Part shown: positions 10,064-23,299 of the stretch, piece by piece
Position numbering within the stretch: the stretch's first letter is position 1
Layout: each line of letters starts with the position of its first letter
Assembly (NCBI GenBank): GCA_025617375.2
Contig: JAMYGW020000003.1
Coordinates: 1,674,001-1,738,000 of the forward strand
Length of the DNA stretch: 64,000 bases
Reading direction: 5' to 3'
Source of the DNA: Acarospora socialis
Taxonomy: Eukaryota > Ascomycota > Lecanoromycetes > Acarosporales > Acarosporaceae
Notes under the pieces: generated by a model
Seen by the model: the letters and a program-made list of their open reading frames with translations, nothing else
The model's database searches: none
Told to the model about the DNA's origin: nothing
Translations under genes and position numbers: made by a program

Positions 10064-12882
10064 ATGGCGTCCATGCTCCCCGTCAACCCGGACACCTTGA
10101 TCACGGTCAAAGTGGCTATCGACGGCAGTAACAGGAGATTCAAGCTTGCTCTGAGGGACTTGGGAGCCAATGTTCTTCCTGATAAGGTATGTGTCATGTA
10201 CTTTGTGCAGCCTTGCGAGACAGTGATGATAACGTAGCGACCACGATCATCTGATATTGTTATCTCACTTGCTTTCAAACCTTACTGCCACTAACACTGC
10301 CACTCATCAGCTTCGGTTCCTGCTCGCTATCCCCCCCAATCAGACCGTAATCTTCGAGCGATTCTCCGATAGTGCTGGAGCCTACACCACTCTTGACAGC
10401 AACAACCCGTCTGTTTACAAGCAGCTCTACCGTGCAGCTAAAGCGAAACTGAAGCTTCGTATCAAAGCTACCCTTGTTGATGAACATGCCACAGCCGATC
10501 CCACCACTACCGAGGCGGTGCACGAGACTTCCACAGCAGCCGATTGCCTGAAATACCAACGCTATGATCCTCCTACCGCAGCTGAACCAGTCGTCACTGC
10601 CAGTCAGCCTGCTGAGCGTGTTGAGCAAGCGAACCAGGAATCTACTTCGGATAGTGCTATTCCTACAATCCAGGCCACGGAGGGTCTGCGCCAAGCTTAT
10701 GATCTGTACCTGAACAGCGTCATGCAGAGTTCGAGCATTCGCGCGGGACTTGGAAAGCATTTCGATACTGAGCCTCGTGCATCAGTCACCGCCCAAGTCA
10801 AATCGGATGAACCAGCACCAATAAAGAAAGAGTACGCCGAGGAAGCACCCGTTCCCGGCTCTTTTTCAGTTCGTGAGAGCTTCCGTGAGCGCTTCTTCGC
10901 CGATCTTGCCGGTATACCTACTCCACAACCCATGCACATGCGCAATGTGGATCAATCTCTCAACATTCATGGCTCGTATTCGGTGTTTTGCAACGAGTGC
11001 GATCACGCTATTCCAGGCGCCCACTATCATTGCAGCATTTGTGACGATGGTGATTTCGATCTGTGCCAGTCTTGTGTCGACTCGGGCATCCTTTGCGGTG
11101 GCGAAGACCACTGGTTGATCAAGAGGATCGTCAAGAACGGCAAGGTGATCAACAGCACCACGGAGACCATCGCGCCGAAAGCCACAAAGGTGGAGAACGA
11201 GAAAGAAAGCTCGAACTCTTTAACTTCCGAAGCCAAGAGCGACGAGGCTCTGGATGTCGAGACCCGCACATGCAACTCTTGCGTTGGTGGTGAGCTGACA
11301 GTTTAATCCTGTACTAGTCATGGACAGGACTGATTCTAGCCTTACAGTTTTTCCAGAGTCAAAGTTCGTTACTTGCACTGCGTGCGATGACTATGACCTT
11401 TGTCTTCCTTGCCTTCTAGACATGAAGCATGGTCATCACCCGAGTCATGAGTTTACGGCTGCGACTGGTGACGCATCACTTGGTGCAGCTGCCATCCGCC
11501 TGTGCGCCCCGGGCCGCAACATGCTCCATTTTGCAGTTTGTGATGGATGTGATAAGGTGTGTATACCATCAGTAACGACCAGGAGCTTACATACCAGTGC
11601 TAATGAGTAGCAGAATATTTATGGTGTTCGCCATAAATGCATGAACTGTCCGGACTGGGACTACTGCTCAACCTGCGTCAAGAGTGCACGCCAGATTCAC
11701 CCAGGACATCGCTTTGTCCCAATCTATGAGATCATCGCCCCACCTCCGAGCCATAGCCAGAAACATCATGGCATATTCTGTGATGGTCCGCTTTGCAAGG
11801 GCAAGACTAGTCAAACCTACATCATTGGGGACCGCTACAAATGCGCCGTATGTCATGACACCGACTTCTGTGCTAATTGTGAAGCAATCCCAACGAATCG
11901 CCACAATCGCACCCATCCACTCATCAAATTCAAGACTCCAGTCCGGAATGTATCCGTCACGACTCTAGGCGAGAAGAAGGGTGATGGAAGTTTGATGACC
12001 ATGGGAGATGTACCGGCTTCAACGAGTTCCAAATCCACGGAAACGACCCCTGCAGCGCCGTCAGCAAACGCAGCAACACAAGTTCAGACCGTGGCTGAAG
12101 TCAAGCCAAGCGAGCCGGTTGCTCGGGAAGCTGATTTAAGAGGCTTGGTTGCAGATTTCGACGCTACCCCTGAGCTTCATGCTTACTTCATTCGCGATGC
12201 TGTAGCAGATGGGTCTAAGCTTCGCCCTGGATCTTCATTCCAGCAAGTCTGGACCCTCCGAAACCCGGGCCCACATGCATGGCCTGCTGGATGCAGCGTT
12301 CGTTTCGTGGGTGGAGACAACATGCTCAATGTGGATCTCAATCGCGCGGCCAGCGTAACTGACATCGCCGATGCTACGGAGAGTAATGTTATAGGTCGCA
12401 TCGTCGCGGTTGGCGAGGAAATTGATTTCACAGTGAAGATGAAGACACCTCAGCGCGAAGGCAAATCGATCTCTTACTGGCGCCTGAAGACAGCCGATGG
12501 CCTACCTTTCGGTCACAAGCTCTGGTGCGATATAGACGTCTGTGCACCTGAGGCTACTCCCGTGCTAGATGAACCGCAAGAGAAAGATGCCGAAAGCCCT
12601 GTTGAGGATACTAAATTGGAGGCGACGAAGCCGGAGCACAGTGCTATGATTTTCCCCAAACTCGACAAGGAGTCACCAGTATCAAGTACGCACGACATTG
12701 GTCAGGCCACCTCCGAGCAAACGACTGCCGAAGAGCGAGACTGGCTCGAGGAGGTCGAGCGCCTTGAGCTTGGGGATGGGGAGACTGACGACGACGGCTT
12801 CTTGACCGACGAGGAGTACGACATTTTGGACGCTAGCGATGAAGAGCTTCTCATGGAGGCGCAGAAGGCCAGTAAGAAATGA
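10064..12882 (+). CDS. nbr1: NBR1-like selective autophagy receptor (PB1, four ZZ fingers, FW domain)
   Basis: Cargo receptor of selective autophagy; the S. pombe counterpart feeds cytosolic hydrolases to the vacuole. Model: 10064-10186, 10311-11289, 11348-11556 and 11614-12882, 859 aa; introns of 124, 58 and 57 nt. Seen: PB1-like N-terminus (1-85); a Ser/Thr-rich linker; ZZ1 (about 265-320, FCNECDH..CSICDDGDFDLC); ZZ2 (about 360-405, two introns lie close to its cysteines); ZZ3 (about 430-475, CDGCDKNIYGVRHKC); ZZ4 (about 490-545); FW/NBR1 Ig-like domain (about 612-745, with VWTLRNPGPHAWP and SYWRLKT). The acidic C-terminus ends with DEEYDILDAS at 836-845, a good Atg8-interacting motif. The multi-ZZ layout is typical of filamentous fungi. 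No UBA domain is seen, as in other fungal homologs. Confidence 0.88.
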
Positions 12883-14610
12883 GTGTTGAAGTTGAAGCAA
12901 GGGGCTCTACAAGGGCTGAACAGGGTGGAGCTCATAGGCGCTGGTTAGGCAGCGGGGTATCGATTCGAGCGATGGACGGATCTGACATGGTGGCTCAAAA
13001 TGGAATAACTGGCTGTACGGTGTGGTGGTGGAGGGAACAAAGGGACCAATCTGAATCAAACCTCACTCATTAACTTTGCCTTTTGCCTTTTCTCTCGGGC
13101 TTTTGGTTTGCTGTGGATGGGTTTGCTTGCTTTGCTTGCTTTGTCAATCACGAGAGAAATGAAATACTTGTTCACTTTCAATCCATAAGTCCAACTTTCT
13201 GAAGGCCGAGTAGGGAGCCTCCGGATGGGTTCAATGGTGAGTTTGCGTTAGCAAAACAGCCTGGTGAGATACCAGGTAGGTGTGGAAATCAACCCGGTGT
13301 ACTGGTTCAATATGTAAGATACGTTGAGCAATGCAACATCCAGAAACTGGCGGTCACCTATCTTAACCTACAAACCGAAGGTAGATGTTCTCAAACCCCC
13401 GCCACTTACACCGGCAAGAGGGTGTAGCAGTGAAACCACATAAGTCAGGCAACCCGTCATAGTAGGTCTCGGGCAGGCTCCATATATCTCCTTCTTTCTT
13501 TCCTTTTCCCAACGATTGTCAAAGACGGCTGCCGGTCGAGATAAGAGCTCATGTGTCTACCTGAGACAGTCTGCTGCTCCACTCATATTGTTCTGGCTGG
13601 TCAAGGTACTTCTTCGCCAATCGACAAGGAAGCAACGTGATGGAAATCAGGCAGGAGATGTCCCTTTTGACCGAATGGGGCGCAAGTTGTTTGTTTATGC
13701 ATCGAGAGATCATGGTCAATAATGGGATATCATCCAGGATGACTCGCCCCTTACATCGAGTACAGGGTGTAGCTTGTTTGTTGAGATTACAGGCGCGAGC
13801 AAGTGAAGCAAGCAGGTACGAACAAGGTGCTTACTTCGAAAATAATAAGGTGCTTACCTTGCAGTACTACAGAGGCCATAACTGAAGCAGAGCAGAGAGG
13901 GTTATGCTTGCTAGGTATGTTGGTTTGACAGCTCGGTTACATCATTCCGAGTCAGCAGTTAGCACCCGTACGGTACTCCTTCCCCATTCCCAGTCAGTCT
14001 TCGGGTCATGTACCTTATCAGCGCCGTTGGCTTTTTAGTTCGACCAGGTTCTTTGTTACAGCCTGCCAGCAGCCGGACGGGTCAGTTGGCTCCCAGGAAT
14101 TCCAAGTGTTGGTTTGATGCCTGTGAAAGAAGTGGCACCTTGATAACTGGTGAGGCAGTAGCTAGCTGAGTGGGTCGTCAATCGGAGAGACGATTGCCTC
14201 CAAGACAAACCTGCTTCTGGCCCTGTGGTACCCTTCTTATCGACGTATGGCGGGGTTCACCATGAGACATTCATCGAATAGGAAAGGGTGCTGTGGTAGT
14301 GGCCAACCCGCCAACTTCGACCGTGGTTGTTCTGGCACGCCTCCTGATCCGCTATTTCCCCTGTAGTGGGGCGTTGATCATCCGCAGCCATGGCGACTAC
14401 CACAAGTAACGACCCTGAATGGAAGGAGCTATGACGCCGTGCCGTAGCCAGGAATGCTGCTATGGCGTGGCACCACATCATGGGGTATAAATAAACATCA
14501 ACGGACCTCGACTCTCTTCTCTTCTCATCAAAACATCCTTTCAATCAACCCGCTTTAGCATATAACCTAACATCATTCATATCACACGACGAACCTACCA
14601 TTATCGAATC
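12883..14610. other. Intergenic region, 1.7 kb, no gene supported
   Basis: Normal GC. Open frames of 60-95 codons on both strands lack family matches and look like noise. A short TTTGCTTGC-type repetition lies near 13,110-13,145. The last 130 bp hold the promoter of the aspartic protease. Confidence 0.5.
14486..14493 (+). promoter_or_regulatory. TATA box of the aspartic protease gene
   Basis: GGGTATAAATAAAC, about 118 bp upstream of the ATG at 14,611; spacing fits a TATA promoter with a short leader. Confidence 0.6.
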
Positions 14611-16088
14611 ATGGCCTCTAGTCTTCAGAAGATCAAGATCGTTCCCAACCCTCACTACAAGAAATCCGGACCCAAATCATACGTCTGGCTCTTGAAGAAG
14701 TACGGATTCCAGCCTACCAAGGAGGGACCGTACTTCGTTGGGAACAAAGTCCATCAGCAAGGCAAAAATGGGGCTCACGCTCTTTACGGTGGCAGAATCC
14801 ACACGCAGATGGTCCTCGAGAAGAAGGACGCGAGCGGCACTACCGGGGAAGTTACCGCGGTAGACGTTCAGAACGACTCCCTGTATCTTGCTCCTGTGAG
14901 CATCGGTACGCCTGCACAGACACTTAACCTGGACTTTGACACTGGGTCTGCTGATCTCTGGGTATGTGTTCATTTCTGCACTCTTAACGGGTTCCAGGCT
15001 AATTCTATTTGAAGGTTTGGTCTACCCAACTGTCTGCGTCTGTCAAACATGCCGGCGCCTCCACACACCACATCTTCGATCCGTCCAAGTCGACGACCTT
15101 CAAGAACTCGGCCGGCTCGTCTTGGAAGATCTCCTATGGCGACCAGTCCTCGGCCTCTGGCAGTGTTGGAACCGACAATGTGACCATTGGTGGCTTAACC
15201 ATCAAGAGCCAAGCCGTCGAACTGGCCAAGAATCTCTCCCCGGAGTTTCAACAAGGCACTGGAGATGGACTTTTGGGTCTCGCATTCGGCTCCATCAACA
15301 CCGTGAGACCGAAGCCAGTCAAGACCCCGGTCGAGAACATGATCGCTCAAGACGACATCCCCAAGGACATGGAACTCTTCACCGCCAAGCTCGGATCGTG
15401 GCGCGACGCCAACGAGCCCGACAAGGGCGAATCCTTCTACACCTTCGGCTACATCGACGAAGCCACCATCACCTCCTCCGGCCAGGAACCATACTACACT
15501 CCGATTGACAACTCCCAGGGCTTCTGGTCCTTTGAATCCGCCTCGGCCACCGTGAATGGCCAAACCATCGACCGCAGCGGCAACACCGCCATCGCCGACA
15601 CCGGCACCACCTTGGCCCTCATCGACGACGCGACCTGCCAGGTCATCTACGATGCCATCCCTGGCGCCACGTACGATCAGGCTTCGCAGGGCTACATTTT
15701 CCCGACCAACACGACCGAGGACAAGCTCCCCGTCGTGACCTTCGCCGTCGGAGAGAAGCAGTTCGCCGTGCAGAAGGAAGATCTGGGATTCGTGGAAGCC
15801 AAGCCTGGCTTCCTGTACGGAGGCATCCAGTCGCGCGGGAACATGAATTTCGATATTCTGGGCGATACCTTCTTGAAGGGCATCTATGCTGTAAGCCTCC
15901 CCCCTCCCCCCCCCCCCCCCTCTCTCTCTCTCTCCTCCTGCGGTAGACGACCAGACTGGCGTGGGCGTTGATGATGACGAAGCTGACCGCGTGGAATAAT
16001 ATGACAGATCTTCGACCAAGGCAACACTCGTTTCGGCGCCGTGCAGCGCAAGGAGCTCACGCAGAACTTGGAGCCACCGCCGCAGTAG
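14611..16088 (+). CDS. Pepsin-like aspartic protease (family A1)
   Basis: Endopeptidase with a bilobal pepsin fold. Model: 14611-14961, 15015-15890 and 16008-16088, 435 aa; introns 53 and 117 nt. Seen: first catalytic motif [13 protein letters not shown] (Asp110; intron 1 falls right after LW) and second [12 protein letters not shown] (Asp312). [20 protein letters not shown] near the end is the usual pepsin C-terminal block and spans intron 2, confirming the join. Length fits a proenzyme. Odd: the N-terminus ([18 protein letters not shown]) is basic and has no signal peptide, unlike secreted penicillopepsins, so the product may be intracellular or leave by another route. A possible missed upstream signal exon was considered; the nearby TATA box argues against it. 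Confidence 0.85.
15898..15937 (+). repeat. C-run and CT microsatellite in a protease intron
   Basis: Nearly uninterrupted C tract followed by (CT)n inside intron 2 of the aspartic protease, directly after the donor. Prone to length change and sequencing error, but outside the coding exons. Confidence 0.9.
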
Positions 16089-16965
16089 ATTGCAAGGAAC
16101 GAGATACTTGACGGTACAAGTTTGAGGGTGCTTGGCGAAGTGGAGGCGCTTGGGGTGGCAGCAATGAACATCCAATGCCGAAGCGGGAAGAGTACATTGG
16201 CTGTCTGATTTGCGGACTGGCTTCCGGATTCCCTGATGTTGAACTGCGTAGATAGCAATAGAGCTCTTTCACGGCCTTGATGCATTTTGCCTTACGTTGC
16301 ACCGTCTCGCATCCAGTATGTTGACTTCACTGGCGCCAGTAGTAGGCAGAAGCATGTGAACGTATTCTCTCCAGTGCAGCTGAATCAGCCCTCCTGACTC
16401 GAATGCCTCCAAGGTCGATTCGATGTAGTGAATCTGGCCTACGGAAGTGACCCTTTCGTCTTGAAAGGAAGTGAGCGCATGGATCACGCCCTTTCCATTC
16501 TACTCTACGTGATCCAAGCTGTCAAATTTACACGACTCAAGGGAATAAGGGCGGAAATCACGCAGCTACCAGTGAATCACGTTTTCAATCTTGAAGGAGG
16601 CAAGTTTCCTACGGCGCTGAGTTGTGGGCATGAACCCGTAGACAAGCCCCTTCATCTAGAACTACTTGTGAGTGGACGAGCGAACCACCCATATCAACAG
16701 AGCCGACCTCGTCAACCCGGAGACCGATCACCGGTATCTAATGTACACAGAAGAGGTTCCAACGTGCGCTGTAGGAGTAGCAGCTTTGCAAAACACGCTC
16801 GGGGGTATCGTGCGCGAGAAGGGAAGCGTAATAGAAGGTGAAGAAATGAAAGTGAAGATCAATAGACGCAAAGTTCGCTTCAATCCGCTGCGCTGATGAA
16901 ACGTAAGGTGTACCGAGAATGAGAGGTATTGAGCGTAGGTGTGGGAAACGGTTATGTGCTCGTGC
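16089..16965. other. Intergenic region; one unassigned open stretch
   Basis: Between the convergent protease and Mit1-like genes. At 16,672-16,896 (+) a 74-codon open stretch (containing TDHRYLMYTEEVPTC) has plausible codon use but no ATG of its own. The preceding open frame (16,428-16,841) is in another phase. It could be a gene relic or chance; I do not recognise a family. Confidence 0.35.
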
Positions 16966-19900
16966 TCAGACTTCCCAGGGCGTGTCGCGGGCGCCCGTTC
17001 CATTGGCGGGGCTAGGAAGGTGATTGCCGTACGCGTTCATGCCGTTGGAGCTCCGCCGATTGGCTCTGGCTTCTTGGTACGATTGAAGTGCGTAGGTCTG
17101 TGCAGGGGTTAGACTGAGAGCATCAGCCTGAGCTGTGTCCTGAGCAAGCTGCTGATGCTGTGGCTGTGATGGCTGCTGGTGGTATTGCGCGGGAGGATGG
17201 TTTGGGTGGCCTGGTGCTTGAGCGTGAGGTGGATGTTGTTCACCCTGAGCCTTCGCCTGTGCTTTTGCCTCTTGGAGCTTCTTGCGCCTCGTAAGATCGC
17301 CGACGATGCCTCTGAGATGCTTCACGGCCAACTCGATCAAGGGTTTCGGCTCCGTGCTCTTCTTTAGGGTTTGTAGCATGGTCCGGACCTGCATCTCGGA
17401 GTTGAGGTGTGGACAGGTGCGCTGGTGGCCGTAGTGCGCGAGTCCACACAGCCCGCAATGCTCGACCCCAGCAGCTTTCAATGGGCAGTACCCGACCGCG
17501 TGGAAGCCGTCGCAGGCTACGCATTTTCTTCGGCCTCCGTGCGCTCGGTTTGCTTCCATGTTTGGCGCACCGTTGGCGTGTGGCCCTGGGACTGGATAAG
17601 GGGCAGGACGCGAGATGACACGAGCTCTTGCGAATTGACGAACTATGATGGTCACTGGTTAGTAGTTGTAGGTGCATGCACTGATGGTTCATAAACGGAA
17701 CGTTTCTTGGCTTTCAATCTTACCTTCAGTAGCCTTCTCGGGCGAGCCCTGCGATCCTGCAATACCCCTGGACCGACGTTTTACAGGGCTTCGAAGTTCC
17801 TCGACAGTGACAGCGCCAGCATCTGCAGGGTCTTCCTCCGCCGTGTCATCCCCCTCACTCTCGGCAACCCGTGCTTGAAAATCGGTATCGCTGTCCGAAT
17901 GTTGCGCCTTGTTCGCAGGCGATCCAGGGTCTTGTTCAATGATCCGATCAGTCTGCTTGCTGTAGTCAACCGCCTGTAACATTGTCAGCACGCCAGGGAC
18001 TTTACAACATCTGTCAGGCGGAGCAACTTACATGCCGCTTACGCTTGCCTCGTCCAAATGTCTCCTGTCTTGCCGCTGCTTCGTGTGCTGCGGCTCGCTC
18101 ACGTTCCTTGAGTAGTTTTTCCCACATCGAAGGGTCTGGCGGCCTCCGATCGGAGTCAGAACCATCAAGGCCTTCTTCCAAATCCCCCTTATCGTTAGCC
18201 CACACCCGCGCAAAACTAAACTGCGATTCTGCCGAATTGTCGTTGCCAGTTTTAGTATTCTCCGCTTGAGTCCGATCTAGGAGCTTGTCCACTGAAGCAG
18301 AGTCGTACTGAATATCGCCTTTGTCGTCGTCTTTGAACAGTGCCTCGGTTCCGTGTAGTAAGATTGACTCCAGGTCTATACCAGCTTCATCATCAGCATC
18401 CATTTGCTCAATTAGGACATGATCTAGAGCCATTTTCTTCTTCCCAATCTGCATTATCTTCTCCTCGGCACTATCGCGTGTCATGAGTTGGAAGACCAGA
18501 ACCTTCTTCTTTTGGCCAATACGGTGAGCGCGGGAGAGTGCCTGTATATCTTGGTGAGGGTTAAAGTCAGGGTCCATAATGATGACCGTATCGGCTGTGG
18601 CAAGGTTGATGCCCACTCCACCGGCACGTGTCGAGAGCAGGAAGGCGAACAGAGGGGAGTCCGGCGCGTTGAACTTATCAATGCGCTTCTGTTTCTGAAG
18701 ACTGCTGACACTTCCATCAAGACGCTCATACAGCAGACCCAAGCCGTCTAGAAAGTCCTCCACTATGTCCAGCATGTCCAAGAACTGGCTAAAAATCAAG
18801 ACACGGTGACCCCGCTCCTGTAGCTTTGGAAGCATGATGTCCAACAGTTGCAACTTCGAAGACGCTTCAACTAGATTCCGATGAGAAATCGTTGCGTTAT
18901 TGCTACGTTCTTCGATGGCTCTGTTGTAAACGAACGGATGGCACAAGCACTTTCTCAACTGCATCAATAAGTTGTTGAGACTGGACCGCTCAGCCTGCTT
19001 CAATCTCTTCCGGTCAAAGATTGACTGTATGAGCTCAGGATTCTTGGCTAGAATGGACTTGTACAGCTTTTTCTGTACGATACTCATCGTCACGGGCACA
19101 ATGATCTGAGCCATGGGCGGTAAAAACGTCAGGACTTGAGCTTTTGTCCGCCGAAGAAAGAATGGTCGAACGAGCTCATGTAGTTGTGGCACATTCTCTT
19201 TGGTCAAGGTTTCGTACTCCGCTTCAAGGGCAGAAGCATCGATGTTGGGATCCAGGAACTGTAAGAGATTGAAGAGTTCCCGCGCATTATTCTGCAGAGG
19301 CGTACCTAACATCTGTTAGTAAACGAGGAGGGAAGCACTGATGATGACTGGTATTACCTGTCAGCAGAACTTTGAAAGGCGCCTTCAGCACACTCAATGC
19401 CCCATACAATAAGTTACTGTCGTTTTTGAGACGCTGACCTTCATCGACGATCAACCCAGCCCATGAGACACTACGAAAGAAGCGCTTGCATTCATCCGCC
19501 TGAGCGGCATCATACGAAGTCACAACAACGTGGCACTTCAGTTCCTTGCTACCAGCTGGAAACAGCTCGTATTTGTGAGCAAGGTTTCGAGCTGTCGCTG
19601 AGCCAAAGTATGTGACAACTCTTAGGGACGGCGCCCATTGCTTGATCTCGCGCCGCCAATTCGCGCATGTCGAGTTCGGGACCACGATGAGGAAAGGAAA
19701 GCACTTGTGGTCCTGGACTAGGGTAGCCAACAACCCTATGACTTGGATCGTTTTACCAAGACCCATTTCGTCAGCCAAGATGGCGTTGTGACATTTGTAC
19801 CATTGGTAGTACAACCAATTGAGTCCCTCCAATTGGTAACCCATCATCGTTCCACCCGTCAAATTTGATGGTTGTGTTTCTTTCATAAGCTGACTCTCGA

Positions 19901-22436
19901 AGTTACTGGACCGCACCTTCTTGAGATGTCGATTTAGATTGTGCTGGATTGGGACTTGTATATACTTGCCATGGACCCAATCGTTGTAAGCCGATGCGAA
20001 GTCAGTCCAGCGTTCCCCATCCTCCGGCACTGGAGCATCCTCCCAGACGACATCCTCGTATCCTAGTCCTTTGAACTTGACAAGGGCCCGTTTCACCTCC
20101 TTGATCCGAGCCAAGTCAATATCCTCTGTGTGTACTTGTACGATATTTGTGTATTGGACATCTAGCACGATATCCACTCTCAAGTAATCTTCCGGAATTA
20201 CATCTTCAGCCCGCATTTTGGGTAGGTTGTTTCCGTTATTGCGTCTTTCGAAAGCCTTTCGCATAGCAGCAGCTGTGACACCCCAAACCCAGGCTCCTGG
20301 CATCCAGGTGGTCTTGAAGTAGGAAAGACCTTTCCACTTGACGAGGTATTCCTTATCATCCTCGTTCATCATATCTGTTGAGAACCCTGGAGTATAGTTG
20401 TCTTCGTCCACAGGCCGCCATGCCACCAACGAGTCAATGATCCCTGGCGCATCGGCGCATTCCTTGCATGTCCAATCTTGGCAATACTCACTAAATCGTT
20501 CGTCGCCATCGTTTTCCGTATCAATCTCCATTGAATTGATGCCTCGTGGCGGCAGATGAGGTATATGGAATGCTCTCCAACACTGAGTACACCGGAACAT
20601 TACATTATCGACATTGTTTCGCAGAGAAGGAGCAATCTGGGTAATTGGATCTTCGCCGTCGTTTGCCTCTCTATCTTTCTGTTCTTGTTTAGACGTCTTT
20701 CTTTCCCTGAAAGGAAGGCATGCCGGTCCAACCTCTCCGCACGTTTGACACATGGCCTGATTAGGAGCCATCGAATCCTTCTCACCCGCTATTCCGATGC
20801 AGCGTCGACATTGAAGCACAAAGTCTTCTTCATCGACTTTAGTCACTAAGTGCGAACGCCCATTACGTGGACCGAGACATGCCTTATGGTAAGACAGCGT
20901 GCAGCCTTGGCAGAAAACCAACGATCCCTTTTCAGCATCACGGCCGAAGACATTGCAGGTTTCGCAGGTTTGGCAATGGCGAAGTCGGAAGGCATCGTTT
21001 CTAGGGAGCTCTTGGAAGACTTCTCTTGCACCAACAGCTCTCGGCGCATGACTGGTCTGATCGTTCTCTGATATGTCATCTTCTCCACGTTCCACCACAC
21101 TTGTCGCAGCTCTCCCAATCCTAACGGATCGCCTACTATGATTCGCTGAGGGACTTTGGTTGCGCTTGAGACCTTTGGAAAGGATTCGAGATTTTCGTGG
21201 TTCTGATGCACGTAACGAGCGACGTCGCTTCCGCTTCCCTGCTGTTTCCACGTCCGAGGACCCACCCACGGTGCTATCAACGCTCGAATCTTCATCGTAG
21301 TTCACTAAGCCAGTTCTACCTTTGGCGTTTCGACTCCGAGACGTGGCGGATCGAGTAGAGCGCGTTGTGCGACGTTGGTCTCTTTTGACGCCCTTAACTG
21401 CTTGGTGAGAACCCGATCTGCTGCTTGTCTCCTCTGAGCTCGTCCGTTGAGATTGCGAAGAGTCTGATGGTATTTGATTTCTTCTTGACAGCCTACCGCG
21501 TAGAGTAGCTTGCGGCACACTCAACAGACCTTTGCTTCTAGTCTTCCGAAGTCCTGCCGGATTTGACGAGGCAAGCTCATCATCCTCGGAGAACAGATCG
21601 ATGGTGCTGGAATCTACGAACCCAGGCTGTCTACTCCGCTTGGAGGCGGCCTGTCTTGCTGAGGCCATACCACTTGATGCTTCTGAACCTGACCGAGTTA
21701 ACCTTCGTGATTTTGAGGATTTTTGGTATGTTGATAGAGCTGAGGTGCCGTTCTTCAGGTTGACAAGTTGATTAAGGGGTAACTAAAGTTGATTTATACT
21801 TAGCGAACCGTCTCAACAGACTGTCATTTGAATTAGGTCAAGCAGTCAAAGTGTAACTCGTTGAGAAGACAGCTGACGTGGAAATGGCTGTCGTCTTAAC
21901 AAGCAGAAAAGTTCATAGGGTTAGGGGTGACAGACGAGTGTTATGTGCCCATCCTCAAACCTCACTTCGAACCTCACTTCGTTCGGATCCCTCAGTTCAC
22001 GAAGGACTGAGCGGATCGTATACTCCTTGTCAAACACTCGGTACTCCCATCGTCGTTGGACTTCAGGAACTTCCACCCTTAGATCACCAGAATTTGTGTG
22101 CTTGTTATCGGTGAAGAACCGTGGCGACTTTGGAGGAGGTGCTGGCTTGCCAACCTTTATGAAATCTAAGACCTCATCTTCTCCGTTTTCAGAGTCCTGG
22201 ACAATCGAGTTCGGTATCGACGACACCCGCGCACCACGGCGTGGCTTTTCTGTCTGTATCCGGACCTCAGCGTTCCCGGCATCTTGTCCTTCGTCTTGTT
22301 CCTGGGCCTCGTGCGCAGAAGCCGCTGGCGTTTCTGATATTGTGCTTGTAAGGTCCGGCTTGGGATCATGGTCGCTTCCGGCATCTAAACTCTTATTACC
22401 TGTAAATACGCCAGTGAGAGCATCGATCGAAGCCAT
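16966..22436 (-). CDS. Mit1-like chromatin remodeler (PHD, chromodomains, SNF2 helicase)
   Basis: ATP-dependent nucleosome remodeler of the Mi-2/CHD type, closest in layout to S. pombe Mit1 of the SHREC silencing complex. Model: complement of 16966-17642, 17724-17973, 18032-19305, 19358-21782 and 21936-22436, 1,708 aa, frame kept throughout. Seen: N-terminal beta-rich block (EYRVFDKEY..VRFEDGHIT); basic Ser/Arg-rich region; PHD-type Cys cluster (about 431-485) and a second Cys-rich unit (about 508-615); chromodomain EYLVKWKGLSYFKTTW (about 647); a second KFKGLGYEDVVWE (about 730); SNF2 box I DEMGLGKT (about 839); box II DEGQRLKND (about 949); C-lobe through AHRIGQKKK; and a C-terminal Cys/His zinc module (KCVACDGFH, about 1,520-1,575). 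The join across 21,783-21,935 uses a weak GTCTGT donor and is the least certain. DEGQ replaces the common DEAH. Confidence 0.85.
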
Positions 22437-22949
22437 TTGCAATGGAGAACAGGGAGGCACTGGGAAGTAAAAGGTTTTGATGAACCTTCCTGTAGTGCTG
22501 TCAAATCGCCTAATACCGTCTGCATGCTGAGGTCATATTCGCTGAGGTTGGGCAATTCAGAAAGAACTGAGTAAACGAGTTTGACGCGTCTTTGACCACT
22601 GATATCGCGGTGCTCATATGTAGGAGAAGGACGTACCAATATGCTGATTCTGAAAAAGGATTGGTACGGAGCGTAGACGCGAGAAGGTACGAAGTACAAG
22701 TTCGGGATGATTCGCGTTAGGACGACTAACTACAAGTCGATTAGTGAAAATAACAAACAGAATCTATTTTCTGGTGTTGGGGTAGCCTAAAAGAGATAGA
22801 TTAGCAGCTGCTTTAAGCTATCTAAACATCATGGAGAACCAATCTGAATCAGATAAACTATGTGTCAGCAATTCACAGAGTAAAAGAAGGCAGCATACCT
22901 GAGAACTCTTGTTGAACTAAGGATCATACCCATGTTGTGTGATCTCTAA
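22437..22949. other. 5' flank of the Mit1-like gene and border of the AT-rich block
   Basis: A 104-codon open stretch on the minus strand (22,385-22,699, containing YEHRDISGQRRVKLVYS) could be leader sequence or a missed 5' exon, but I cannot join it. Base composition shifts to the AT-rich state between about 22,740 and 22,960. Confidence 0.45.
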
Positions 22950-23299
22950 GACTTCAGTTTTGACTCTTTCTTTTCTTGCTTCTTTCATGAAGTTGAAGTT
23001 GCAGCAAGACTGTGTACATAAATAAAACATGAAACTCACTTATTTGCTCTTCATTCACACTTCTACTCTCTTTGCAGATGAAGCTGAACTTCATCTTTAT
23101 CATTTTGCATCACTGAAGTTGCTCCTTAAAATTCTCTTAATCTGTATTTTTTCTTTCTGAGTTCTTGTTCACTCATCATGATTAATGACAAGATGATTGA
23201 TGAACACTGCAAAACTGACAGACTATCACTGAACTATTACTTTCAGCAGCATCAAAAGCTTGCAGTACAAGACTGAATGCAGTCAAAGATCACAGACAA

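Noticed and set aside
13516-13885. Short genes in the 1.7-kb intergenic space
   Set aside because: Overlapping short frames without family match, codon bias or splice-supported extension.
15195-16175. 326-codon minus-strand frame
   Set aside because: Antisense shadow of the GC-biased aspartic protease exon; crosses its intron and microsatellite.
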